Part shown: positions 15,836 to 23,364 of the stretch, in pieces | How the letters are laid out: each line of letters begins with the position of its first letter | Numbering within the stretch: position 1 is the first letter of the stretch | DNA from: JBJMLO01 sp045805265 | GTDB taxonomy: Bacteria; Actinomycetota; UBA4738; JACQTL01 | DNA length: 64,000 nucleotides | NCBI GenBank assembly: GCA_045805265.1 | Contig: JBJMLO010000024.1 | Coordinates: 62,001-126,000 of the forward strand | Direction: 5' to 3' | Translations under genes and position numbers: made by a program | The notes under the pieces: generated by a model | Told to the model about the DNA's origin: nothing | The model's input: the letters and a program-made list of their open reading frames with translations, nothing else | Databases searched by the model: none

Positions 15836-17221
15836 ATGGACTACGACCTGGTCGTGATCGGCTCCGGAGCGGGCGGCGAGGCCGCCGCGTACATGGGTGC
15901 GGAACGGGGGGGCCGCGTGGCCATCGTGGAGCGTGACCTCGTCGGCGGGCTGTGCTCGTTCTGGGCATGCATGCCGACCAAGACGTTGCTCGACTCCGCT
16001 CGCAAGCGATACGAGGGCGCCCCCTACCCCTGGGGGCGGGCCTCCGCCCGGCGGGACTGGATGATCTCCCGGGAGGAGAGCGACTACCCGGACGACTCGG
16101 GGCACGTCCATGGACTCGAGGGCGCGGGGGTCGAGATCGTGCGGGGGGAGGCTCGGTTCGCGGGGCCTTCGCGTGTCGAGGTCGGCGCGAACGGGGCCGG
16201 CACGCGGTCGCTGGAGACTCGGAGCGTCGTCATCGCCGCCGGATCGACGCCGTTCATCCCGCCGATCGAGGGGCTCCGCGAGGCCGGGTACTGGACGAGC
16301 AACAATGCGTCGTCGACGCGCGAGCTGCCCTCGTCCCTCGTCGTCCTGGGCGGCGGTCCCGTGGGTGTCGAGCTGGCCCAGGCGTACGGCCGGTTCGGGG
16401 TCAAGGTCGCGCTGGTCGAGGGGTCCAGGCTGCTGGCCCGGGAACACCCCCGCACCGCGGAGGTCGTGTCGGCCCAGCTGGAGCGGGAGGGCATCGAGAT
16501 CCACGTCGGGGCCCACGCCGTCGCGGTCCGGCGGGGCGGCGCCGGGCGGATCGTCGAGCTCGACGACGGCTCGACGGTCGAGGCCGCCGAGGTGCTGGTC
16601 TCGGTGGGCCGCCGGGCCGCGGACCTCCGGGCCATGGGCGTGGAGGAGGCGGGAGGGAAGCTCACCGAGCGCGGCACCGCAGACCACGACGAGCACATGT
16701 CGATCGGGGACGGGCTGTACGTGGCGGGCGACGCGGCCGGCGGGCTGCAGTTCACCCACGTCGCCGACTACGAGGGCCGGGTGGCCGCCGCCGCGGCGCT
16801 GGGACGGGACGTGCGCGCCGACCTGGCCAACGTGCCGAAGACCACCTTCACGGAACCCGAGACCGGCGCGGTGGGGCTCACGGTCGAGGAGGCGCAGGAG
16901 CGTGGCGTCGACGCGTTCGAGGTGACCCAGGACTTCGCCCCCACGGCTCGGGGATACACGATCGAGCCGCCGTGGCCGTCCGACGTCGCGATCCGCGAGG
17001 GGTCGCCGGGGCACGTCACCGCGGTGGTGGACCGCGAGCGCAAGGTGCTGGTCGGCGCCTTCGCCGCCTGCCCCGGCGCGTCCGAGCTCATCCACGAGGG
17101 CGTGGTGGCCATCAAGGCCGGCGTGCCCGTCGCCGTGCTGGCCGACGCCATCCACTCGTTCCCGACAGCGGCCCGGGTGTTCGGGAACCTCATGCTGGAG
17201 GCCGAGAAGCAGCTGTCCTGA
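15836..17221 (+). CDS. FAD/NAD(P) disulfide-oxidoreductase-like flavoprotein lacking the His-Glu dyad
   Basis: A 461-residue protein of the lipoamide dehydrogenase/mercuric reductase group. The FAD motif is VIGSGAGGEAAA, the redox pair is C40/C45 in GLCSFWACMPTK, the second Rossmann motif is VVLGGGPVGVELA, the second FAD motif is LYVAGDAAG, and a C-terminal dimerisation domain follows. The dyad region usually reads HxHPTxxE; here it is HSFPTAAR, so the catalytic His and Glu are replaced by Phe and Arg. That argues against dihydrolipoamide dehydrogenase and suggests a reductase with another acceptor, for example quinones, metals or small disulfides. A good Shine-Dalgarno precedes the ATG. Confidence 0.85.
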   Translation: MDYDLVVIGSGAGGEAAAYMGAERGGRVAIVERDLVGGLCSFWACMPTKTLLDSARKRYEGAPYPWGRASARRDWMISREESDYPDDSGHVHGLEGAGVEIVRGEARFAGPSRVEVGANGAGTRSLETRSVVIAAGSTPFIPPIEGLREAGYWTSNNASSTRELPSSLVVLGGGPVGVELAQAYGRFGVKVALVEGSRLLAREHPRTAEVVSAQLEREGIEIHVGAHAVAVRRGGAGRIVELDDGSTVEAAEVLVSVGRRAADLRAMGVEEAGGKLTERGTADHDEHMSIGDGLYVAGDAAGGLQFTHVADYEGRVAAAAALGRDVRADLANVPKTTFTEPETGAVGLTVEEAQERGVDAFEVTQDFAPTARGYTIEPPWPSDVAIREGSPGHVTAVVDRERKVLVGAFAACPGASELIHEGVVAIKAGVPVAVLADAIHSFPTAARVFGNLMLEAEKQLS

Positions 17222-17254
17222 GCGCGGCCGGCCGTCCGTTCCGCGGCGGTCGCG

Positions 17255-17260
17255 TAGCAT
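17255..17260 (+). promoter_or_regulatory. Candidate -10 element (TAGCAT), leaderless
   Basis: TAGCAT ends seven bases before ATG 17268. The hexamer contains part of the alternative ATG at 17259, so that ATG would lie upstream of transcription. Confidence 0.4.
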
Positions 17261-17267
17261 GGAGGCG

Positions 17268-17537
17268 ATGGTCGTTCTCGTGCTGCTCCTGTTGCTGGCG
17301 GCCGCCCTCGGCATCCTGTGGGCGGTGGTCAAGCTCACGCTGATCATCGTGCTGTCGGTCGTGCTCACGCTGGTTGTGCTCGGCGCGATCGCCTACTACT
17401 CGGTGCGACGACGCGTCCGCCGGTTCGTGCTGGACACCCAGCGACGCCAGGTCCCCGGCGGCCCCCCCGGTCAGGGCCCGCAGCGCGGCTACCCCGCGAC
17501 CGGCACCAAGGGACCGGGCCCGCAGCTCCCCGAGTAG
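17268..17537 (+). CDS. Small membrane protein, two hydrophobic segments
   Basis: 89 residues, almost continuously hydrophobic from 2 to 45 (VVLVLLLLLAAALGILWAVV, then IIVLSVVLTLVVLGAIAYY), followed by a basic RRRVRRF stretch and a Gly/Pro-rich cytoplasmic tail. Two membrane helices are likely. ATG 17268 fits the -10 spacing better than the in-frame ATG nine bases upstream. It precedes the Eis-like gene by 21 bases and may be co-transcribed. No family recognised. Confidence 0.6.
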   Translation: MVVLVLLLLLAAALGILWAVVKLTLIIVLSVVLTLVVLGAIAYYSVRRRVRRFVLDTQRRQVPGGPPGQGPQRGYPATGTKGPGPQLPE

Positions 17538-17558
17538 CACGCGGCCCGCGGGAGCGGT

Positions 17559-18788
17559 ATGGACTTCGACATCCGGACGCTCGAGTACGACCGGTGGGAG
17601 GACTTCGTCCGGGCGGTCTTCGTCTCGTTCGGCGAGCACCCCACGGATCAGGACATCGAGGACTCCCGCATCGAGTTCGAGCCCGGCCGATCCATCGCCG
17701 CGTTCGACGGCGACCTGATCGTCGGGACCACGTCGACGCTCTCGCTGCAGATGACGGTCCCCGGTGGGGGGCAGGTCCCGGTGGCGGGCGTGACCACGGT
17801 CGGCGTCGCCCCGACCCATCGCCGCCGGGGCATGCTCCGGGCCATGATGCGGCGGCAGCTCGACGACTCGCGCGAGCACGGCGACGCCGTCGCGGCGCTG
17901 TGGGCCAGCGAGGCGCCGATCTACCAGCGGTTCGGCTACGGCATGGCCACCCGTCAGGCCGTGGGCCGGGTCTCCCGGGCGAACTGGTCGTTCCTCCGGC
18001 CGTTCACGGATCCCGGCCGGGTCCGCCTGCTTCCGCTCGAGGACGCGGCGAAGGAGCTCGCGCCCGTGTACGACCGCGTGCGGGCCGGAACGCCGGGGAT
18101 GATCGAGCAGAACCAGGACTGGTGGGGCTATCTCTTCCGGCACCTCAACGCGGAGCACCATCGCAGGGGATTCGGCGAGCTGTTCTTCGCCCTCCACGAG
18201 GGGGAGGAGGGGCCGGACGCCTACGCCGTGTACCGGGTGAAGCCGCAGGAGGAGGAAGGGATCGACGTCGGCCAGCTGCAGGTCGCGGAAGCCGTGACGA
18301 CCACCCCGGCGAGCGCTGCGGCGATGTGGTCGTTCCTGTTCGGCGTCGATCTCATCGCCACGATCGAGTTCGGGAACCGGCCGCCGGACGACCCGCTGTT
18401 CTCGATGGCGCTCGAACTCCGGCACCTCGGGCTGAAGATCATCGACGGCATGTGGGTCCGAGTGCTGGACGTCCCGGCCGCCCTCTCGGCCCGGCGATAC
18501 GGCGTCGAGGGTCGGGTGGTGTTCGACCTCGAGGACGAGTTCTGCCCCTGGAACACCGGACGTTACGAGCTGTCGGGGGGCCCCCACGGCGCGGAGTGCC
18601 GTCCCGCCGACGCCGACGCCGACCTGTCGTTCACCGCGAACGAGCTCGGCGCCGTCTATCTGGGCGGCACCCGACTCCGCGACCTGGACCGAGCGGGCCG
18701 CGTCCGCGAGCTGACTGACGGCGCGGTGGTTCGGGCCGACGCCATGTTCGCGGGCGACCGCGAACCGTGGTGCCCCCGCCGCTTTTGA
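17559..18788 (+). CDS. eis: Eis-family GNAT acetyltransferase
   Basis: A 409-residue protein of the Eis type: an N-terminal GNAT domain with the acetyl-CoA loop VGVAPTHRRRGMLRAMM at about residues 85-101, a second divergent GNAT-like region, a sterol-carrier-like C-terminal domain, and a C-terminal phenylalanine (WCPRRF) whose carboxylate is catalytic in mycobacterial Eis. Eis proteins acetylate several amines of aminoglycosides and lysines of proteins or peptides. The native substrate here is unknown. Preceded by a weak GGGAG five bases before the ATG. Confidence 0.85.
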   Translation: MDFDIRTLEYDRWEDFVRAVFVSFGEHPTDQDIEDSRIEFEPGRSIAAFDGDLIVGTTSTLSLQMTVPGGGQVPVAGVTTVGVAPTHRRRGMLRAMMRRQLDDSREHGDAVAALWASEAPIYQRFGYGMATRQAVGRVSRANWSFLRPFTDPGRVRLLPLEDAAKELAPVYDRVRAGTPGMIEQNQDWWGYLFRHLNAEHHRRGFGELFFALHEGEEGPDAYAVYRVKPQEEEGIDVGQLQVAEAVTTTPASAAAMWSFLFGVDLIATIEFGNRPPDDPLFSMALELRHLGLKIIDGMWVRVLDVPAALSARRYGVEGRVVFDLEDEFCPWNTGRYELSGGPHGAECRPADADADLSFTANELGAVYLGGTRLRDLDRAGRVRELTDGAVVRADAMFAGDREPWCPRRF

Positions 18789-18803
18789 GTTTCGGTTTCT
18801 GCG

Positions 18804-18888
18804 TTGGCCAGAGGTCGCCGGGGTGGCAGGCGGTCGGGTCGCTCCATTTGCCCTACTCCGGCGCACTCCGGACCCGACCGCCGGCCAA
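18804..18888. repeat. Long inverted repeat between convergent genes
   Basis: GGCGGTCGGGTC (18829-18840) and its perfect complement (18871-18882) enclose a 30-base loop. TTGGCC at 18804-18809 and GGCCAA at 18883-18888 can extend the structure through an asymmetric bulge. It lies between the convergent Eis and MFS genes, so a bidirectional terminator is the simplest reading. The outer arms make it larger than a usual terminator. Confidence 0.6.
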
Positions 18889-18899
18889 CCGTGGTTGCG

Positions 18900-20378
18900 C
18901 TATGCGGGGAGCTCGCGGTCGAGGCGCCAGCCGGCTGACGAGTCCTGCGGGCGGCTGATCTCGATCCTCGTGCCGTCTTCGAGTCGGAGGCGGAAGCACA
19001 GAAGTGGCTCGGCGCCGCGCTGTTCGTGCCATGTCTTCTCCACCTCCACCTGGGATTCCTCGCCGCCGAGGACGATGGAGCGGACCTCATCGTCGGCCCT
19101 GCCGCCCGAGTAGGTCCGGACTTCCAGGCTGGACGTGCGCCGAAGCCAGTGCGGCAGCACCGGGGAGTAGAGGAGGAACGCGGCGCCGATCAGGGCGATC
19201 TCCAGGCCGGCGTGGGGTTCGTCGACGATCGCGATCGCCAGGAGCGCCGCGAGGACCCGGGCCATGTTCTGGGCGACGTCGTAGACGGCGAAGATCCGGC
19301 CGCGGTACCGGTCGGGGACGGCGGTCTGGACCATGGTGTCGATCGGGACCTTCTTCCAGGCGAAGCCGACGCCGAGGAAGAAGCTCGCCACAAGCACGGT
19401 GGCCCCCGAGACGAACGGCGAGATCAGGATCAGCGGGAGGCCCGAGACCACGAAGGCCAGCGCGACCATCCGGGGGCGGGACAAGCGGCCGTCCAGCCAG
19501 CCCACCGTGGCCAGCCCGAGGAAGCCGCCCACCGCACCTGCGGCGATCAGCGTCGAGTAGCTCCCCACGCCCTCGCGGAACCGCTCCTTGAAGACCACGA
19601 ACGACATCACAAGGATCAGGCCCTGCAGGAACTGGTCCACCGCGTAGGACGAGATCGGCCCCAGCGCCCGGGGTGTTCGGGCCAGGCGGCGCGCCCCGTC
19701 GCCGAGGTCGCGCGCCACGACGCCGAGCGCGCGGAGCAGCCGGTCCTCTCGTGAGCGGTCCGCCGAGAGGTCTGTGCGGATCCGCCGAACCACCACCGAC
19801 GCGACGGCCCACAGCACGACACAGAGCGCGATGAGCGTCCGGAACCCGGCCGCGTCCGCCAGCCATCCCCCCAGGGCCACTCCCAGGATCGTGGCCACGG
19901 TTCCGCCGACCGAGTTGATCGAGTTCGCGACCAGCAGGTCGTCCGCCGGCACCACCTTCGGCGTGACGCTGCCGGCCGTCACCAGGAAGAACCGGTTCCC
20001 CGACAGCACCAGCAGCGCCCCCGCGTAGAAGGGGACCGTCGCCCCCTCCCCGCCCAGCAACAGGAGCGCCGCAGCCGCCCGCACGAGCGGCGTGATCTGG
20101 AGGATGCGCTCCCGTCTCCACCGGTCCACGAACACCCCGGCGAACGGCCCCAGCACGCTGTACGGCACGACCAGCACCGCCGTCGCCTTCGCGAACCCCA
20201 CCGCCGTGCTCTGCTTGTCCGGCGCGAAGATCACCGAGGCCACGATCACGGCTTGGAACAACCCGTCCGCGAACTGCGAGGCCAGCCGGACCCCCATCAG
20301 GAACCGGAAGTCCCTCGAACCGAGGGCCGCGCGGGCCCGATCCATGGTCCCGGACGATCGCCCGCTCGCGGCCGTCAC
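18900..20378 (-). CDS. MFS transporter with C-terminal soluble extension
   Basis: A 492-residue transporter: 12 hydrophobic segments over about residues 25-415, beginning RDFRFLMGVRLASQFADGLF, with GVFVDRWRRERIL in the first cytoplasmic loop. A soluble tail of about 75 residues (SSLEVRTYSGGRADDEV, ending RLDRELPA) is predicted to be beta-rich. Homologues occur widely in actinobacteria without a known substrate. GTG 20378 overlaps the upstream kinase stop as GTGA; ATG 20345 is an alternative start. Last gene of the padR-ino1 unit. Confidence 0.8.
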   Translation of the reverse strand: MTAASGRSSGTMDRARAALGSRDFRFLMGVRLASQFADGLFQAVIVASVIFAPDKQSTAVGFAKATAVLVVPYSVLGPFAGVFVDRWRRERILQITPLVRAAAALLLLGGEGATVPFYAGALLVLSGNRFFLVTAGSVTPKVVPADDLLVANSINSVGGTVATILGVALGGWLADAAGFRTLIALCVVLWAVASVVVRRIRTDLSADRSREDRLLRALGVVARDLGDGARRLARTPRALGPISSYAVDQFLQGLILVMSFVVFKERFREGVGSYSTLIAAGAVGGFLGLATVGWLDGRLSRPRMVALAFVVSGLPLILISPFVSGATVLVASFFLGVGFAWKKVPIDTMVQTAVPDRYRGRIFAVYDVAQNMARVLAALLAIAIVDEPHAGLEIALIGAAFLLYSPVLPHWLRRTSSLEVRTYSGGRADDEVRSIVLGGEESQVEVEKTWHEQRGAEPLLCFRLRLEDGTRIEISRPQDSSAGWRLDRELPA

Positions 20379-21277
20379 CGGGGACGCCTCACGGAACGCA
20401 GCGCCTCCGCCTGACGCAGGTCTGCCCCGGCGGGGAACCCGTACTCCAGCGCCCACAGGACGTTCTCGACCGCGCGAGCGAACGCCCAGGCCCGGATCCG
20501 ATCCGGATCCAGCTCCAGGTCGCGAGCGAGGACCGAGATCAAGCGGGCGGTCTCGGCGCGATCGGGATGCTCTCCGAGCAGCGTGGTCAGCAGGTAGCCC
20601 GAGTCGAACGCCGCCTCGCCCACGAGCGGTTTCGGGTCGATGGCCAGCCACGGCTCGCGGCGCGCCGCCAGGAAGTTCCCCAGGTGGAAGTCCCGGTTCA
20701 CGACGAGCTCGTCCCCCGACCACCCCGCCAGCTCGCGCAGCGAGTCGGATGCCTCACCGACCAGCGTTTCGTCGAAGGGTCCGCCGAGGGCCAGGTACCT
20801 GCGGGGGAGCTCCTCGCTCCATCGGCGGGCCAGGTCCGTCACCGGCTCGAAGGGATGCCCCGCGGGTGGTTGGCGCCGCAGACGCCGGAGGAGGCCGCAC
20901 GCGATCCGGACGGCCTCGGCGCGATCCGGATGTTCCTCCAGCGAACTCCCGGGCTCCGCGCGCTCGAGCAGCAGGGCGCCCAGCTCACGGTCGGCCTCCA
21001 GGAGCCGCACCGACCCGTCGCCGTTCCACAGCTCGAGGGCATCCGCCTCGTTCCGCGTCTCGTCCGTCAGGATCGAGACCTTCAGGACCACCCGTTCGCC
21101 CGCCGCGGTGACCGCCGGCGCCACGAATGCCACGGCTCCCCCGAGGAACGGCGGTCCCACCCGGAGCGACCAGCGGCGCCCGACGTCCCGGACTATCCCG
21201 GGGAGGCGCCGAAGCCACTCCCTGGCTGCCTGGCCCTCGGTGGCGAGCAGCATTCGAGCGACCGAATCGGGAACCAC
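20375..21277 (-). CDS. Aminoglycoside/hydroxyurea-type phosphotransferase (APH_6_hur family)
   Basis: About 300 residues with the APH catalytic loop VNRDFHLGNFL (Asp, His, Asn) and the metal-binding WLAIDPKPLVGEAAFD, both typical of the streptomycin 6-kinase/hydroxyurea kinase family; VVLKVS holds the ATP lysine. Such proteins phosphorylate small alcohols. Resistance is possible, but a housekeeping metabolite substrate is equally likely, and its place after ino1 hints at a cyclitol or sugar. The start is uncertain: GTG 21277 is chosen from family alignment, with ATG 21253 also possible. Confidence 0.75.
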   Translation of the reverse strand: MVPDSVARMLLATEGQAAREWLRRLPGIVRDVGRRWSLRVGPPFLGGAVAFVAPAVTAAGERVVLKVSILTDETRNEADALELWNGDGSVRLLEADRELGALLLERAEPGSSLEEHPDRAEAVRIACGLLRRLRRQPPAGHPFEPVTDLARRWSEELPRRYLALGGPFDETLVGEASDSLRELAGWSGDELVVNRDFHLGNFLAARREPWLAIDPKPLVGEAAFDSGYLLTTLLGEHPDRAETARLISVLARDLELDPDRIRAWAFARAVENVLWALEYGFPAGADLRQAEALRSVRRPR

Positions 21278-21350
21278 CGGAACATCATCCGCCGCCGAGG
21301 CGCGCCGACCGGGCGTCGGTGCGATGTCGGCGACCCGGGCGGGGCTCGGC

Positions 21351-22472
21351 CTACGCGGGTTGGACGTCGAAGAAGGCGGTCCAGTCGGCGGCCTTGGAGG
21401 CTCCATTGCCGATGATGAACTCCTCCACCATGTCCCGCGCGGCGTCGTCGGAGAACTGCACCGGGGGGGACTTCATGAAGTAGGCGGAGGGGCCGATCAG
21501 CGGTCCGGCGACCCCGCGGTCGAGCGCGACCCGCGCGCACCGGATGGCGTCGATGACGATGCCCGCGGAGTTCGGCGAGTCCCACACCTCGAGCTTGAGC
21601 TCGATGTTCAACGGCACGTCGCCGAAGGACTGTCCCTCGAGCCGGATCTGCGCCCACTTGCGGTCCTCCAGCCACGGGACATGGTCCGACGGTCCGATGT
21701 GGATGTCGTCGGAGTCCAGGGTCTTCCGCAGCTGGGACTGCACCGACTGTGTCTTCGACTGCTTCTTGGAGATCAGCCGCTCGCGCTCGAGCATGTTCTT
21801 GAAGTCCATGTTGCCGCCGAAGTTCAGCTGGTAGGTCCGGTTGAGCTTCACGCCCCGGTCCTCGAAGAGCTTCGTGAGGATCCGGTGGACGATGGTGGCG
21901 CCGACCTGGCTCTTGATGTCGTCGCCGACGATCGGCAGGCCGGCCTCCGCGAACTTGCGCGCCCACTCCACGTTCGACGCGATGAACACCGGGATGCAGT
22001 TGACGAACGCCGCGCCCGCGTCGATGGCGGCCTGCGCATAGAACTTCGTGGCCTCCTCGCTCCCCACCGGGAGGTAGGAAACGACGACGTCCACGCGGGC
22101 CTCCCGCAGGGCGGCGGCGACCTCGACCGGCCGGGCATCGGACTCGTCGATGGTCTCGCGGTAGTACTTGCCGAGCCCGTCGAGCGTCGGCCCCCGCTGG
22201 ACCACGACGTTCAGCGGGGGCACGTCGGCGAAGTGGATCGTGTTGTTGGGCTCGGAGACGATCGCCTCCGAGACGTCCTTCCCCACCTTCTTGGCATCGA
22301 CGTCGAAGGCGGCGACGACCTCGATGTCGCGCACGTGGTAGTCGCCGAGCCGCACGTGCATCAGCCCCGGCACCCGCTTGTCGGGTGAGGCGTCTTTGTA
22401 GTACTCCAGCCCCTGCACCAACGACGAGGCGCAGTTCCCCACGCCCACGATGGCCAGACGGATCTTCTTCAC
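21351..22472 (-). CDS. ino1: Inositol-1-phosphate synthase
   Basis: A 373-residue NAD-dependent enzyme that converts glucose 6-phosphate to inositol 1-phosphate, the first step to phosphatidylinositol and mycothiol in actinobacteria. The Rossmann motif is VGVGNCASSLVQG. The family signature residues include VVSYLPVGSEEATKFYA, GDDIKSQVGATI, and NFGGNMDFKNM with SKKQSKTQSVQS. Length agrees with actinobacterial Ino1. GTG 22472 overlaps the padR stop (GTGA) with a GGAG eight bases upstream. Co-transcription with padR is as in mycobacteria; repression by PadR is inferred. Confidence 0.95.
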   Translation of the reverse strand: MKKIRLAIVGVGNCASSLVQGLEYYKDASPDKRVPGLMHVRLGDYHVRDIEVVAAFDVDAKKVGKDVSEAIVSEPNNTIHFADVPPLNVVVQRGPTLDGLGKYYRETIDESDARPVEVAAALREARVDVVVSYLPVGSEEATKFYAQAAIDAGAAFVNCIPVFIASNVEWARKFAEAGLPIVGDDIKSQVGATIVHRILTKLFEDRGVKLNRTYQLNFGGNMDFKNMLERERLISKKQSKTQSVQSQLRKTLDSDDIHIGPSDHVPWLEDRKWAQIRLEGQSFGDVPLNIELKLEVWDSPNSAGIVIDAIRCARVALDRGVAGPLIGPSAYFMKSPPVQFSDDAARDMVEEFIIGNGASKAADWTAFFDVQPA

Positions 22473-23170
22473 GATGCACGCTCCTTCGCCCGAACGGTGG
22501 CCCCGGCCCGGCGCGGCGTGCCGGTCCTGGGGCGCCCCCCGTTGCTTCCGCTCGACTTCTTGCCCGAATGCCGGCGCACGCGGGGCTTGCGCTCCGCGGG
22601 CAGCGTCGGTTGGTTCGTGTCCGGCGCCGCGGCGGAGATCTCGGCGTCGGCCCGTACGTGTCGCCGTTCGGTCTCGATGAGCCCGTCGAGCCAGGCGATG
22701 TCCCGCTCGGTGGCCTCCGCGCCGTGGCTCATGAGCGAAAGCGCGTAGGCATCGATGCGCTCGCGGTAGTTCTTCAGCGAGGTCTTGATCTCGGACAGGC
22801 GGTCCTCCAGGTACGCGCGCCGCTTCTCCAGCAGGCGGAGCCGGGTGTCCGGCTTCAGGTACCGGAAGAACGCGAGGCGGACGCGGAACCGGTTGTCCTC
22901 CCAGGTCTCCGGCGCCGCCTCCTGCAGCAGCTCCGCGAACAGCGCCTCGCCCTTGGCCGTGATGCGGTACACGTTCTTGCGCCGTCCCACGTCGTCCTTG
23001 GCGAATACCGGCTCGACCGCGCCCTCCTTCTCCAGGCGCTTCAGGGCCGGGTACAGCGAGCCGTAGGACACCTTCCAGAGCCCTCCCAACGCGTCGGTCA
23101 GGCGCTTCGAGAGCTGGTATCCGTGCATGGAGCGCTCCTTGAGCAGCCCCAGGATCGCGAGCTCGAGCAT
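22469..23170 (-). CDS. PadR-family transcriptional regulator
   Basis: A 233-residue protein. The N-terminal PadR winged helix (LELAILGLLKERSMHGYQLS, then GSLYPALKRLEKEG) is followed by a helical Vir_act_alpha_C dimerisation region (about 95-175) and a basic disordered tail rich in Arg, Lys and Gly. It heads the ino1 operon and faces a palindromic AT-rich operator cluster just upstream, so autoregulation and control of inositol synthesis are likely. The ligand is unknown. ATG 23170 is preceded by AGAGGA. Confidence 0.9.
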   Translation of the reverse strand: MLELAILGLLKERSMHGYQLSKRLTDALGGLWKVSYGSLYPALKRLEKEGAVEPVFAKDDVGRRKNVYRITAKGEALFAELLQEAAPETWEDNRFRVRLAFFRYLKPDTRLRLLEKRRAYLEDRLSEIKTSLKNYRERIDAYALSLMSHGAEATERDIAWLDGLIETERRHVRADAEISAAAPDTNQPTLPAERKPRVRRHSGKKSSGSNGGRPRTGTPRRAGATVRAKERAS

Positions 23171-23196
23171 CGGTTCCTCTTCCCGTACGTGTCGGT

Positions 23197-23231
23197 TCGA
23201 TATATCGGACGTATATATCGAGTCGATATAT
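23197..23231. promoter_or_regulatory. Palindromic operator cluster upstream of padR-ino1
   Basis: ATATATCGA (213-221 of this kilobase) and TCGATATAT (223-231) form a perfect 9-bp inverted repeat around one G at 23222. A second palindrome, CGATATATCG, lies at 23198-23207. This AT-rich block is striking in GC-rich surroundings, overlaps the expected padR promoter and begins 26 bases upstream of its start codon. Confidence 0.75.
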
Positions 23232-23364
23232 TACCCGACCGCAGGGGGAGATCGTCAACTCGGCTCCGGCCACGCTCGATGGCACCCCGATTGGCGGCCC
23301 GGCCGCCCCGTGGTAGACAGAACGGCCCCAGCCCGACATTTCTTCCAGGAAGGAAACCGCGCCC

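Noticed and set aside
17559..18788. Two separate acetyltransferase genes
   Set aside because: One uninterrupted 409-residue frame with the full Eis architecture and C-terminal Phe.
20375..21277. Antibiotic-resistance cassette (phosphotransferase, Eis, MFS exporters)
   Set aside because: The genes sit in normal chromosomal operons with host-like composition and no mobile element; metabolic roles are as likely.
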